From assembly GCA_007135015.1 (NCBI GenBank), contig SLJS01000172.1:1-25486 (forward strand): DNA of 25,486 bases. The letters are read 5' to 3'. Made by a program: the position numbers and the translations under genes. The notes under the pieces are model-generated. The model had not been told where the DNA came from. It searched no databases and saw only the letters and a list, made by a program, of their open reading frames with translations. Positions 14,370 to 21,907 of the stretch are shown here, in pieces. The DNA comes from Alcanivorax sp. (lineage in GTDB: Bacteria > Pseudomonadota > Gammaproteobacteria > Pseudomonadales > Alcanivoracaceae). Within the stretch, counting starts at the first letter, position 1; each line of letters starts with the position of its first letter.

Positions 14370-14867
14370 ATGACAAGAATAATGGCCGCACTGCTCCTGG
14401 TGGGGAGCTGCCTGCCGGCACTTGCCGGTGATCTTGGCGTGGGGCTTCAGTACAGCCACCTGGCAGTGGACCGGGGGAACCTCAATCGCGGCAATCCCGG
14501 CCTTCTTGTCGCCAGTGGCACCCGGCGGCTCAGTGAATCCTATGTGTTCGAGGCCCGCGTCGGAACCGGTGTGGTGTCCGAATGCTGTTTTGGCCCGCGC
14601 CTGGAAAACGACTCCCTGGTGGGTGGCTACCTGGTGTCCAGCTGGTGGGAGCTGCAGCCCGTGAATCCCTACCTGATTGCCGGCTACACGGCGACCCGGA
14701 CCCTGATCAACGGAGTGCGTTTCCGCGACGACGGCTTTTCCTGGGGCCTGGGCGCCAGGCAGCGGCTAAGCCCGGAGATGGAACTGCGGTTTGAAGCCAT
14801 GCGCCTGCTGGAAAATGACTACGGACGGCAGGACTCCCTGTCCGTCGGGGTGAGCTACCAGTTCTAG
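14370..14867 (+). CDS. Small outer-membrane beta-barrel protein, unknown role
   Basis: The product has 165 residues. A signal peptide is clear: MTRIMAALLLVGSCLPALA, with probable cleavage after Ala19. The mature part (about 146 residues) has alternating strands such as VGLQYSHLAV, FEARVGTGVV, LVGGYLVSSWWEL, PYLIAGYTATRT and FSWGLGARQRL, and ends SLSVGVSYQF. A terminal Phe in such a strand is the usual signal for the BAM complex. The size fits an eight-stranded barrel of the OmpA/OmpW/Opr-type superfamily. Two neighbouring cysteines (72-73) are unusual. Cys14 does not make a good lipobox. GGAGAA (14359-14364) sets the start. It is a single gene downstream of the rplQ terminator and convergent with uvrA. 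The function is unknown. Confidence 0.75.
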   Translation: MTRIMAALLLVGSCLPALAGDLGVGLQYSHLAVDRGNLNRGNPGLLVASGTRRLSESYVFEARVGTGVVSECCFGPRLENDSLVGGYLVSSWWELQPVNPYLIAGYTATRTLINGVRFRDDGFSWGLGARQRLSPEMELRFEAMRLLENDYGRQDSLSVGVSYQF

Positions 14868-14941
14868 AGGGCTCTGGCGCAGGCTCGCTCTCCAGCGGCG
14901 GCTACAGGGGTGCTGCGATCCTTTTTGGACACACGCCTTGA

Positions 14942-15130
14942 GAGGGTGTCAGAAGATCTCCCCAACCTACAGGACGCGAGCCTCGCCTTTGCGTGGCAGG
15001 CGCTTGCCCATTCGCCGAAGGTTCACGCCTTGCGGCGCTCTGTACGTGGCCTTCGGCCACGCAAGCGCGACATGGCGCGTTCCCAGTGAATCCCCGGTTT
15101 AGCTGCAAGGACGAGCCTTGTGACACCCTC
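14942..15130. repeat. 189-bp non-coding element with inverted ends (MITE-like)
   Basis: The region between the convergent barrel gene and uvrA (14868-15153) has no gene. It contains perfect 10-bp inverted ends, GAGGGTGTCA (14942-14951) and TGACACCCTC (15121-15130), extended to 13 of 14 matches inward. Inside are GCGCTTGC (15000-15007) / GCAAGCGC (15061-15068) and a tight hairpin GTGGCC-TTC-GGCCAC (15046-15060). The layout is like a miniature inverted-repeat element or a palindromic intergenic repeat. I could not see a clear target-site duplication. It may also serve to end transcription between the two genes. Confidence 0.55.
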
Positions 15131-15153
15131 CTTTCGCGGAGGTCGCAGCGGGT

Positions 15154-18009
15154 TCAGCTGCCGGAGGCGGCGCGCTCGTCGTGGACCGCCAGCATCTGCG
15201 CGAGGAAGTGGCCTGTATGGCTGTCCGCCTCCCGTGCGACCTGCTCGGGTGTGCCTCGGGCAATGATGCGCCCGCCTCCGTCGCCGCCTTCCGGGCCCAG
15301 ATCGATGACCCAGTCGGCGGTCTTGATCACATCCAGGTTGTGTTCGATGACAATGATGCTGTTGCCGTGCTCGCGCAGCCGGAACAGCACGGAGAGCAAC
15401 TGCTCGATATCGTGGAAATGCAGACCGGTGGTGGGCTCGTCAAGAATATAAAGCGTATTGCCGGTGTCGCGCCTTGAAAGCTCCCGGGCGAGCTTCACCC
15501 GTTGTGCCTCCCCGCCGGAGAGGGTGATGGCGGATTGGCCAAGACGGATATAACCCAGCCCCACATCCATCAGTGTGTCCAGCTTGCGCCTGAGTGCGGG
15601 CACCGCATCGAAGAAATCCAGGGCGTCCTCAACGGTCAGCTCCAGCACTTGATGAATGTTCCTGCCCTTGTAGGTGGCCTCCAGGGTTTCGCGGTTGTAG
15701 CGCTTGCCCCGGCATACCTCGCAGGGCACATGGATATCCGGAAGAAAATGCATTTCCACCCGGATTACGCCGTCACCCTGGCAGGCCTCGCAGCGGCCGC
15801 CGCGGACATTGAAACTGAAACGCCCCGGCTTGTAGCCGCGGGCCCGGGCTTCGGGCGTGCCCGCGAACAGCTCACGAATCGCGGTAAAGATCCCGGTATA
15901 GGTGGCCGGATTGGAGCGCGGCGTGCGCCCGATGGGGCTCTGATCAATATCGATCACCTTGTCGAAGTACTCGAGTCCCTCAATGGTTTCGTGGGCAGCC
16001 GGCTGCATGCTCGTCGCACGGTTGAGCCGGAGCGCCGCCGCCGGATAGAGGGTGTGATTGATCAGCGTGGATTTTCCCGACCCGGATACACCGGTTACGC
16101 AGGTGAACAGCCCGACGGGGACCTCCAGGCAGACATTGCGAAGGTTGTTGGCCGATGCTCCCCTGAGTGTCAGCCACTGGCCCTCGGGTGCGACGCGGCG
16201 CCCGGGCACGGCGATGCTGCGGCGGCCGGAAAGGTAATCTCCGGTCAACGAAGCGGGGCATTGCTCCACCTGCGTTACCTCGCCCTGAACCAGCACCTCG
16301 CCACCGTGCACACCGGCGCCGGGGCCCATGTCGATCACATGATCCGCCGCGCGGATCGCCTCCTCGTCGTGCTCAACCACCAGCACCGAGTTGCCCAGAT
16401 CCCGCAGGCGCGACAGTGTATCCAGCAGGCGCGCGTTGTCGCGCTGGTGCAGGCCGATGGAGGGTTCGTCCAGTACATACATCACGCCCACCAGCCCGGC
16501 GCCGATCTGCGAGGCCAGACGAATACGCTGGGCCTCGCCGCCGGAAAGGCTCTCGGCGCTGCGCGAAAGGGTCAGATAGTCCAGCCCCACATCGACAAGG
16601 AAGCGAAGCCGTTCGCGGATCTCGCGCAGGATGGTCTCGGCAATCTCGCCGCGATGACCGGGAAGGCCAAGTTGCCGGAAATAGGCCTGACTGTCTCCCA
16701 CGGGGAGGTCCACGATTTCGCCCAGGGTGCGTCCGTCGATGAAGACATTGCGGGCCGCCTCGCACAGCCGTGAACCCTGGCATTCGCCGCATTCAGCGGT
16801 GCTCAGGTAGCGCGAAAGCTCCTCGCGAATGGTCTCCGAACCGGTCTCCCGGTAGCGCCGCTCCATGTTGGGGATCACGCCCTCGAAGGGGTGGCGTCGT
16901 TCGGTAATCTCGCCGACACCATTGAAGTGGCGAAAGGTGATCGGGTCCTCGCCGGTGCCATACAGGATCTTCTCGCGCACCGCCGGCGGAAGTTCATTGA
17001 AAGGCAGATCCATATCGAAGCCCAGCGCATCGGAGAGACTCTCGAGCAACTGGAAGAAGTGGGCATTGCGGCGGTCCCAGCCGCGGATCGCGCCCTCGGC
17101 CAGCGACAGTTCGGCCGAGTGAACGACCCGTTGCTCGTCGAAGAACTGCTTCACGCCCAGCCCGTCACAGGCGGGACAGGCGCCCGCCGGGTTATTGAAC
17201 GAGAACATGCGCGGTTCCGGCTCGGCAATGCTGTAGCCGCACTGCGGGCAGGCGAACCGGGCGGAAAAGATGACCTCCGCGGTCTGCTGTTCCGCGTCCA
17301 TGGGAGCAAGCAACGCGGAGCCTTCCGCCAGGTCCAGCGCCGTCTCCAGCGATTCCGCCAGACGATTCTGCATGTCCGGGCGGACCCGGAAACGGTCCAC
17401 CACCACGTCTATGCTGTGCTTGCGTCGGCTGTCCAGCTCGGGCAGGGCATCCAGGTCCGTGACCCGACCGTCGAGGCGAATGCGAACAAAGCCCCGGGCA
17501 CGCAACTCATCAAGAAGCTGGGCATGTTCGCCTTTCTTCTCCCGCACCATCGGGGCGAGCAGCATGCACTTGGAGCCTTCCGGCTGCGCCAGGATCTGGT
17601 CAACCATCTGGCTGACGGTCTGTGCGGCAAGCGGGTCACCGTGTTCCGGGCAGCACGGCTGCCCCGCGCGCGCGTAGAGCAGACGCAGATAGTCGTAGAT
17701 CTCGGTGATGGTGCCCACGGTGGAGCGGGGGTTGTGACTGGTGGACTTCTGCTCAATGGAAATCGCCGGGCTGAGCCCCTCGATGTGGTCCACATCGGGC
17801 TTTTCCATCATGGACAGGAACTGCCGCGCATAGGTGGAAAGCGACTCCACATAACGGCGCTGGCCCTCCGCATAGAGGGTATCGAATGCCAGCGAAGACT
17901 TGCCGGAGCCGGACAGGCCGGTGATCACCACCAGACGGTCCCGGGGGATCTCCAGGTCCACGTTCTTCAGATTATGGGTGCGCGCGCCGCGGACCAGGAT
18001 GTTGTCCAT
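15154..18009 (-). CDS. uvrA: UvrABC excision nuclease subunit A
   Basis: The product has 951 residues (family about 940). UvrA is the DNA damage sensor of nucleotide excision repair; as a dimer it loads UvrB. Two ABC ATPase modules are visible. The first has Walker A GLSGSGKS (31-38) and signature LSGGEAQRIRLA; the second has Walker A GVSGSGKS and signature LSGGEAQRVKLA. Zinc sites are present: CPQCG...CPACDG in the first half and CEACQGDG...CEVCRGKR in the second. The ATG at 18009 (MDNILVRGARTHNLKNV) fits the family start; a TTG three codons upstream is the only other choice. No clear Shine-Dalgarno sequence precedes it. I find no LexA box (CTGT-N8-ACAG) upstream, so SOS control as in E. coli is not supported by sequence. 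Confidence 0.97.
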   Translation of the reverse strand: MDNILVRGARTHNLKNVDLEIPRDRLVVITGLSGSGKSSLAFDTLYAEGQRRYVESLSTYARQFLSMMEKPDVDHIEGLSPAISIEQKSTSHNPRSTVGTITEIYDYLRLLYARAGQPCCPEHGDPLAAQTVSQMVDQILAQPEGSKCMLLAPMVREKKGEHAQLLDELRARGFVRIRLDGRVTDLDALPELDSRRKHSIDVVVDRFRVRPDMQNRLAESLETALDLAEGSALLAPMDAEQQTAEVIFSARFACPQCGYSIAEPEPRMFSFNNPAGACPACDGLGVKQFFDEQRVVHSAELSLAEGAIRGWDRRNAHFFQLLESLSDALGFDMDLPFNELPPAVREKILYGTGEDPITFRHFNGVGEITERRHPFEGVIPNMERRYRETGSETIREELSRYLSTAECGECQGSRLCEAARNVFIDGRTLGEIVDLPVGDSQAYFRQLGLPGHRGEIAETILREIRERLRFLVDVGLDYLTLSRSAESLSGGEAQRIRLASQIGAGLVGVMYVLDEPSIGLHQRDNARLLDTLSRLRDLGNSVLVVEHDEEAIRAADHVIDMGPGAGVHGGEVLVQGEVTQVEQCPASLTGDYLSGRRSIAVPGRRVAPEGQWLTLRGASANNLRNVCLEVPVGLFTCVTGVSGSGKSTLINHTLYPAAALRLNRATSMQPAAHETIEGLEYFDKVIDIDQSPIGRTPRSNPATYTGIFTAIRELFAGTPEARARGYKPGRFSFNVRGGRCEACQGDGVIRVEMHFLPDIHVPCEVCRGKRYNRETLEATYKGRNIHQVLELTVEDALDFFDAVPALRRKLDTLMDVGLGYIRLGQSAITLSGGEAQRVKLARELSRRDTGNTLYILDEPTTGLHFHDIEQLLSVLFRLREHGNSIIVIEHNLDVIKTADWVIDLGPEGGDGGGRIIARGTPEQVAREADSHTGHFLAQMLAVHDERAASGS

Positions 18010-18042
18010 GAGGAGCAATCACTGCAGTGGAACAAGCCCGCC

Positions 18043-18048
18043 AGTATA
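18043..18048 (-). promoter_or_regulatory. Possible uvrA -10 box
   Basis: On the - strand, TATACT (five of six consensus matches) lies 33 nt before the uvrA ATG and just after the terminator of the upstream gene. The -35 region falls in the T-rich tail of that terminator (TTCTTT, about 18067-18072) and matches poorly. The palindrome CACTGCAGTG (18020-18029) lies between this box and the start codon. The call is tentative. Confidence 0.4.
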
Positions 18049-18060
18049 GGCGATCCGCGG

Positions 18061-18101
18061 AGAACAAAAGAAGGGGGCGTCCGGGGGCTGAACCCCGGAC
18101 G
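18061..18101 (-). terminator. Intrinsic terminator of the CsgD-like regulator gene
   Basis: Read on the - strand, a 9-bp stem (CGTCCGGGG / CCCCGGACG, 18101-18093 and 18086-18078) with a 6-base loop is followed by CCCCC and TTCTTTTGTTC. It starts 3 nt after the regulator's stop codon and therefore separates this gene from uvrA, which lies next on the same strand. Confidence 0.85.
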
Positions 18102-18104
18102 GGG

Positions 18105-18755
18105 TCAGAGGTTTTCCTGGGCCCAGTTGACCGCCTGCAGGCGGTTGGAGGCGTTGATCTTCTTGAAGATATTGTAGATATGGGTCTTGATGGTATGCGG
18201 GCTCAGGTTCAGCGAGCGGGCGATCTCCGAGTTCTTGGCTCCCGTGGCCAGCACCTTGAGGACTTCGACCTCCCGGTCCGTCAGATTGACCTCGCTGCGC
18301 GAGAAGGTCTTGTTGAACGCCCGGCTTTTCATCAGGTACTGCTGCAATACCTTGCGCGGCAGCCAGAGTTCGCCCTCGAACATGGAACTGATGCCCTTGA
18401 GCAGAAGCTCCTGGGGGCAGTCATGGAGGAATCCGCCCTGGATCATGGGCAGGCCCGCCAGCCGCATCATGGAGGGTTCTTCATCCACATTGAAAACGGC
18501 CATGTAGAGATCACCCTCGATCTCCTGGTCCACCTCCATCAGGTAGCTGATGGTTTCATTGATATCAATGGTGTTGTAGTCGACCAGAAACAGATTCTGC
18601 TCGGTACCGTCGATCTCCTTGCGCTCCACCTCTTCGGGACGCTTGATGGAGCGGGCAGAAATGCCTTTCTTCTCCAGGAATTCCGCCAGCAGGGCGTTCT
18701 GCAGCTGCTGACCTCCTGCAACAAAGACCTGTTGTTCACTGCCTGCCATAGTCAT
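18105..18755 (-). CDS. CsgD/LuxR-type transcription regulator
   Basis: The product has 216 residues, the size of E. coli CsgD. Residues 158-216 form a LuxR-type helix-turn-helix: LTDREVEVLKVLATGAKNSE, IARSLNLSPHTIKTHIYNIF, then NRLQAVNWAQENL. This is strikingly close to the CsgD end (EIARSL...TVKTHLYNLFKKI..NR.QAVSWA..NL). The first 150 residues look like a degenerate receiver domain. The acidic pair expected near residues 13-14 is replaced by Ala-Gly-Gly; Asp59 (LFLVDY) stands near the phosphorylation site position. Phosphorylation is therefore doubtful, as for CsgD. The family controls biofilm matrix and surface structures; the targets here are unknown. It has its own promoter region and terminator. 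No sensor kinase is nearby. GGGGAATAAAAAG precedes the ATG. Confidence 0.85.
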   Translation of the reverse strand: MTMAGSEQQVFVAGGQQLQNALLAEFLEKKGISARSIKRPEEVERKEIDGTEQNLFLVDYNTIDINETISYLMEVDQEIEGDLYMAVFNVDEEPSMMRLAGLPMIQGGFLHDCPQELLLKGISSMFEGELWLPRKVLQQYLMKSRAFNKTFSRSEVNLTDREVEVLKVLATGAKNSEIARSLNLSPHTIKTHIYNIFKKINASNRLQAVNWAQENL

Positions 18756-18861
18756 CTTTTTATTCCCCGGTTCTGCGTCGTGGCCGCGCTCTTTGACGGC
18801 CAGACCCGCAGGATGCTCCAGAAACCTGATTGTCCTCAGAAAAACAGGTGATCAAGCCTGC

Positions 18862-18890
18862 AATTTATCACCCCATCACCAGTGGTTCAA
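18862..18890 (-). promoter_or_regulatory. Candidate promoter of the CsgD-like gene
   Basis: On the - strand, TTGAAC (18890-18885) and TAAATT (18867-18862) are 17 bases apart, each with four of six consensus matches. The start would fall near 18855, giving a leader of about 100 nt. An inverted repeat ACCTG (18824-18828) / CAGGT (18845-18849) lies just downstream and could be an operator. The 343-nt gap 18756-19098 holds no gene, only control signals for the two divergent genes. Confidence 0.45.
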
Positions 18891-18940
18891 TTTGCTGGTC
18901 GCCGAAATCCGGCGCTCTCGGGCGAACTTCTTCACTTTTC

Positions 18941-18949
18941 TGGTACACT
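18941..18949 (+). promoter_or_regulatory. Candidate extended -10 promoter of the MFS gene
   Basis: TGGTACACT is a TGn-extended -10 element (TACACT, 18944-18949), followed by the G+C-rich GCGCCGC. No good -35 box is visible, as is common for extended -10 promoters. The transcript would have a leader of about 140 nt before the ATG at 19099. The rest of the leader shows no clear riboswitch or terminator. Confidence 0.45.
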
Positions 18950-19098
18950 GCGCCGCTTCCCGGTGCTGTGGCCGGTTTCCCGTCCCGCGGTGGGCGAGAT
19001 GGGGGCGTTCCGGCCCGGCAAGACATTCGGGCTGCCAGCGAGTGTACGCCAGAGTATACCCGCGACACTGCCGCAATACTCACGGAACCTGCATATTC

Positions 19099-20475
19099 AT
19101 GGACAATTCCAGTCCGGTACAACCTGCCCTGGTGCGTGCCGAGATTCGGGTGACCAGTGCCCTGGCCCTGATCTTTGCCTCGCGCATGTTCGGGCTCTTT
19201 CTCCTGCTTCCCGTTTTTGCGGTGCTCGGGCGGGACCTTCCCGGCTCCACCCCGGTGCTGGTGGGGCTGGCCATCGGCATCTACGGACTCTTCCAGGCCC
19301 TGTTCCAGGTCCCGTTCGGGCTGCTGTCCGACCGCTTCGGGCGCAAACCCCTGATCTTCGCCGGCCTGGTGCTGTTCGTGGCGGGCAGTCTGGTGGCTGC
19401 CTGGGCGGAGACCATCCACGGCGTGATCGTCGGCCGGGCGCTGCAGGGCAGCGGCGCCATTGCCAGCGTGGTCATGGCCCTGGCCGCCGACGTGGTCTCC
19501 GAAAAGCACCGCACCCGGGTCATGGCAGTGCTGGGGGCCTCGGTGGGCGGCAGTTTCGTGCTGGCGCTGATCCTCGGGCCCGTGCTCGGGGGGGTGATGG
19601 GGCTGTCGGGCCTGTTCTACCTCTGCGCCGTGCTCGCGATGGCCGGGCTGGCCGTGGCCGCACTCATGGTGCCCACGCCCCGGGTTCAGGCACCGCGGGA
19701 CCAGCTGCCGCGCGGGCAGCGACTGGCCCGGGTCCTGGGCAACCCGGTTCTGCTGCGCCTGGATTTCGGCATTCTTGTGCTGCACATGGTTCTCACGGCC
19801 GTGTTCGTGGTCATTCCGCTACTGCTCACCGAGCGACTGGGCATGGCCATGGAGCAGCACAGCCTGCTGTATCTGGGCGTGCTGGTGGCGGGCTTTCTGG
19901 CCATGGTTCCGTTGATCCTGCTTTCCGAGCGGCGCGGCATCCGCCCGATCAAGCTCGCCGCCATCCTGGTGCTGGCCCTGTCACTGGTGCTGCTGGCACT
20001 GGCGGGAGATGCCCTGTGGCACTTCGTGCTGGCGCTGTTCCTGTTCTTCTTCGCATTCAACCTGCTGGAAGCCTTTCTGCCCTCGATGGTGGGCAGGGCG
20101 GCGCCCGCGGGCACCCGCGGCACCTCCCTGGGCATCTATTCGAGCTGCCAGTTCGCCGGGGTCTTCCTCGGGGGGCTCGTCGGCGGGGTGCTGATGGAGC
20201 ATGCCGGCCCCGCAATGGTCTTCTGGCTGGCGGCGGGCGCCGTGGTGGCCTGGTTCCTCGCGGTGGTTGCCATGAAGGAACTGCCCCGGCTGGACAACCG
20301 GGTGCTGTCGCTGGATGCCGGGGATGGCGACGACACCGGCGAATGGAGCCGGCGCCTGCTGGCCGTCGAGGGGGTGCTGGAGGCGGTGGTGGTGCGCGAG
20401 CAGGGCATCGCCCTGCTCAAGGTCGACCCGGCCAGCCTCGACGAGGAAGAGCTGGCCCGGCTGGGCAGTGAATAG
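19099..20475 (+). CDS. YajR-like MFS transporter with C-terminal soluble domain
   Basis: The product has 458 residues (E. coli YajR about 454). Twelve membrane segments of the major facilitator superfamily are visible, with motif A at residues 74-84 (GLLSDRFGRKP) in the loop between helices 2 and 3. After the last helix, residues about 392-458 (from MKELPRLDNRV to EEELARLGSE) form a soluble domain. Its pattern (LLAVEGVLEAVVVREQGIAL) recalls the ferredoxin-like YAM domain of YajR. The substrate is unknown; members are usually annotated as drug/proton antiporters. The start is the ATG at 19099 (MDNSSPVQ), since the first helix follows soon after; the open frame back to 18793 is not membrane-like and lacks a plausible start. 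The uvrA-MFS-ssb grouping is also seen in Pseudomonas. Confidence 0.88.
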   Translation: MDNSSPVQPALVRAEIRVTSALALIFASRMFGLFLLLPVFAVLGRDLPGSTPVLVGLAIGIYGLFQALFQVPFGLLSDRFGRKPLIFAGLVLFVAGSLVAAWAETIHGVIVGRALQGSGAIASVVMALAADVVSEKHRTRVMAVLGASVGGSFVLALILGPVLGGVMGLSGLFYLCAVLAMAGLAVAALMVPTPRVQAPRDQLPRGQRLARVLGNPVLLRLDFGILVLHMVLTAVFVVIPLLLTERLGMAMEQHSLLYLGVLVAGFLAMVPLILLSERRGIRPIKLAAILVLALSLVLLALAGDALWHFVLALFLFFFAFNLLEAFLPSMVGRAAPAGTRGTSLGIYSSCQFAGVFLGGLVGGVLMEHAGPAMVFWLAAGAVVAWFLAVVAMKELPRLDNRVLSLDAGDGDDTGEWSRRLLAVEGVLEAVVVREQGIALLKVDPASLDEEELARLGSE

Positions 20476-20505
20476 CCGCCACTGACGGGCTCCGGCGCGG
20501 GCCCG

Positions 20506-20541
20506 GCCCCCCGCTGCCGCCGGTGGCGGGGGCGTTTCGTT
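20506..20541 (+). terminator. Possible terminator between MFS gene and ssb
   Basis: GCCCCC (20506-20511) can pair with GGGGGC (20528-20533), with further inner pairing across a bulge. The weak T-rich stretch GTTTCGTT follows. The stem is very G+C-rich, but the T-run is interrupted, so termination may be partial. Confidence 0.4.
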
Positions 20542-20565
20542 ACACGAATACCCTCTTTTGACAAT

Positions 20566-20593
20566 TTGCTTCCCCCCCTGAAGGTGCCACAAT
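20566..20593 (+). promoter_or_regulatory. Tentative ssb promoter
   Basis: TTGCTT (20566-20571) and CACAAT (20588-20593) are 16 bases apart. A perfect TTGACA lies at 20558-20563, but the bases 16-18 further on do not resemble a -10 box (24-base spacing to CACAAT). No LexA box is seen here, unlike the uvrA-ssb region of E. coli. Confidence 0.3.
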
Positions 20594-20646
20594 AGCCGGC
20601 TCAAACAGGGACAGCGATATCGTTCATAAACGGAGGCAGGCGAATC

Positions 20647-21117
20647 ATGGCGCGTGGTGTCAACAAGGTCATTCTGATCGGCAACCTGGGCGTGGACCCG
20701 GAAACCCGTTTCATGCCCAGTGGCGGAGCGGTTACCAATGTCCGCCTGGCCACCAGCGAGAACTGGAAGGACAAGCAGACCGGCGAGCAGCGCGAACGCA
20801 CCGAGTGGCACCGGGTGGTGTTTTTCAACCGGCTGGGCGAGATCGCCGGCGAGTACCTGAAAAAGGGCAGCAAGGTCTATGTGGAGGGCCAACTGCGCAC
20901 ACGCAAGTGGCAGGGTCAGGACGGCCAGGACCGCTACACCACCGAAATCGTGGCCAGCGAAATGCAGATGCTGGACAGCCGCGGCGGCGGTGGCGGCGAC
21001 TACGGCGGGCAGGGCGGGCGCCAGGCCGGCGACTTCGACCAGGAACCGCAAGCCTCCTCTTCGGCGGGCCAGCAGAGCGGGCCCGCGGATGATTTCGACG
21101 ACGATATTCCGTTCTAG
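20647..21117 (+). CDS. ssb: Single-stranded DNA-binding protein
   Basis: The product has 156 residues. The OB-fold occupies about residues 1-112: MARGVNKVILIGNLGVDPET, TEWHRVVFFNRLGEIAGEYL and GSKVYVEGQLRTRKW are typical. A Gly- and Gln-rich linker follows, and the protein ends with the acidic tip DFDDDIPF. The tip recruits repair and replication partners such as RecO, RecQ, PriA and DNA polymerase III chi. SSB works as a tetramer that coats single-stranded DNA. GGAGG (20632-20636) is its ribosome binding site. The short 21-nt gap to gspN suggests that the secretion genes may be read from the same transcript. Confidence 0.97.
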   Translation: MARGVNKVILIGNLGVDPETRFMPSGGAVTNVRLATSENWKDKQTGEQRERTEWHRVVFFNRLGEIAGEYLKKGSKVYVEGQLRTRKWQGQDGQDRYTTEIVASEMQMLDSRGGGGGDYGGQGGRQAGDFDQEPQASSSAGQQSGPADDFDDDIPF

Positions 21118-21138
21118 GACCCGACCCGAGTAACGATC

Positions 21139-21849
21139 ATGCCGCGTCCGCTGGTACTGGCCGCCGTTTTTCTGGCGAGCCTGCTGTTCTGGCTCCTGTG
21201 GAATTTCCCCGCCGCACCGCTTGTGGCGCGGGCCGACGGTGTGCCGCTGGCCGGAGAGCCGCTACGCCTGACGGCCGTGCGCGGCATGCTTCGCCAGGGA
21301 GGTGTCGACTGGCGCTGGCAGGAGCAGAGCGGTCGGGTGGACTGGTCGCTGCGCTGGAAGGGCCTGCGCCCCGGTGTACAGCTACGGGCACACAGTGGCG
21401 GCGCCGAACTGGCTGGCTGGTTCACCGGCACCTCCGATTCGGTGCGGGCGCGGGACCTGGATCTTGCCGTCCCTCTTTCGCTGGTCAGTGATCAGATCGA
21501 ACAGGGCGGCGCGGACGGAACCCTGGAGGGCCGCATTGGTCGATTCTCCTGGAAGCAGGGCGGTGTCCCCAGGGTGGAAGGCAACCTTCGTTACAATGGC
21601 GGCAGGGTGACCTGGCCGGACGGGCGTGCCGAGGTTCCGCCGCTTGACGGCGAGCTCTACAACGAGGAGGAAGCCGCCTGGCTGGTGGTTCGCTCACCGG
21701 AGGGAACCCGGCTCATGGATGGCCAGATGACCGCTGGAACCGCCGAGTTTCGCCTCTATCGGGCCTGGCCGATCCTGCTGGGTGTCAGCGAGGGAGGCGA
21801 CCCCGGGGACGTGATTTTCCAGGTAAACGAGGCGTTCGGGCCTTCATGA
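21139..21849 (+). CDS. gspN: Type II secretion system protein N
   Basis: The product has 236 residues (family about 250). One N-terminal membrane segment (MPRPLVLAAVFLASLLFWLL) anchors it in the inner membrane; the rest is predicted to lie in the periplasm and is rich in beta-strands. Features of the GspN family include VRGMLRQGGVDWRWQEQSGR near residues 50-68 and the stretch EGNLRYNGGRVTWPDGRAEV. GspN is an accessory part whose exact role is unclear. Identification rests on the overall pattern and on its place directly before gspC and gspD. The ribosome binding site is weak (CGAG). Confidence 0.8.
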   Translation: MPRPLVLAAVFLASLLFWLLWNFPAAPLVARADGVPLAGEPLRLTAVRGMLRQGGVDWRWQEQSGRVDWSLRWKGLRPGVQLRAHSGGAELAGWFTGTSDSVRARDLDLAVPLSLVSDQIEQGGADGTLEGRIGRFSWKQGGVPRVEGNLRYNGGRVTWPDGRAEVPPLDGELYNEEEAAWLVVRSPEGTRLMDGQMTAGTAEFRLYRAWPILLGVSEGGDPGDVIFQVNEAFGPS

Positions 21850-21907
21850 TAGACTGGCGGGCAGACTCGCGGTCCAGACAGAGTCCGGCAAGGACCGGCA
21901 GGCAACG

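Noticed and set aside
14370..14426. Lipoprotein signal (Cys14) in the small barrel protein
   Set aside because: VGSC is a poor lipobox, and the ALA at residues 17-19 gives a better signal peptidase I site.
15502..18177. Two long + strand frames (423 and 428 residues) opposite uvrA
   Set aside because: They are antisense to uvrA, whose ATPase motifs are clear; their own translations show no recognisable motif.
18793..19098. Upstream extension of the MFS gene by 102 residues
   Set aside because: The added part is Arg/Cys-rich, crosses the candidate promoter, and does not fit an MFS N-terminus.
20558..20563. Perfect TTGACA before ssb as the -35 box
   Set aside because: No -10-like sequence lies 16-18 bases downstream; the nearest candidate is 24 bases away.
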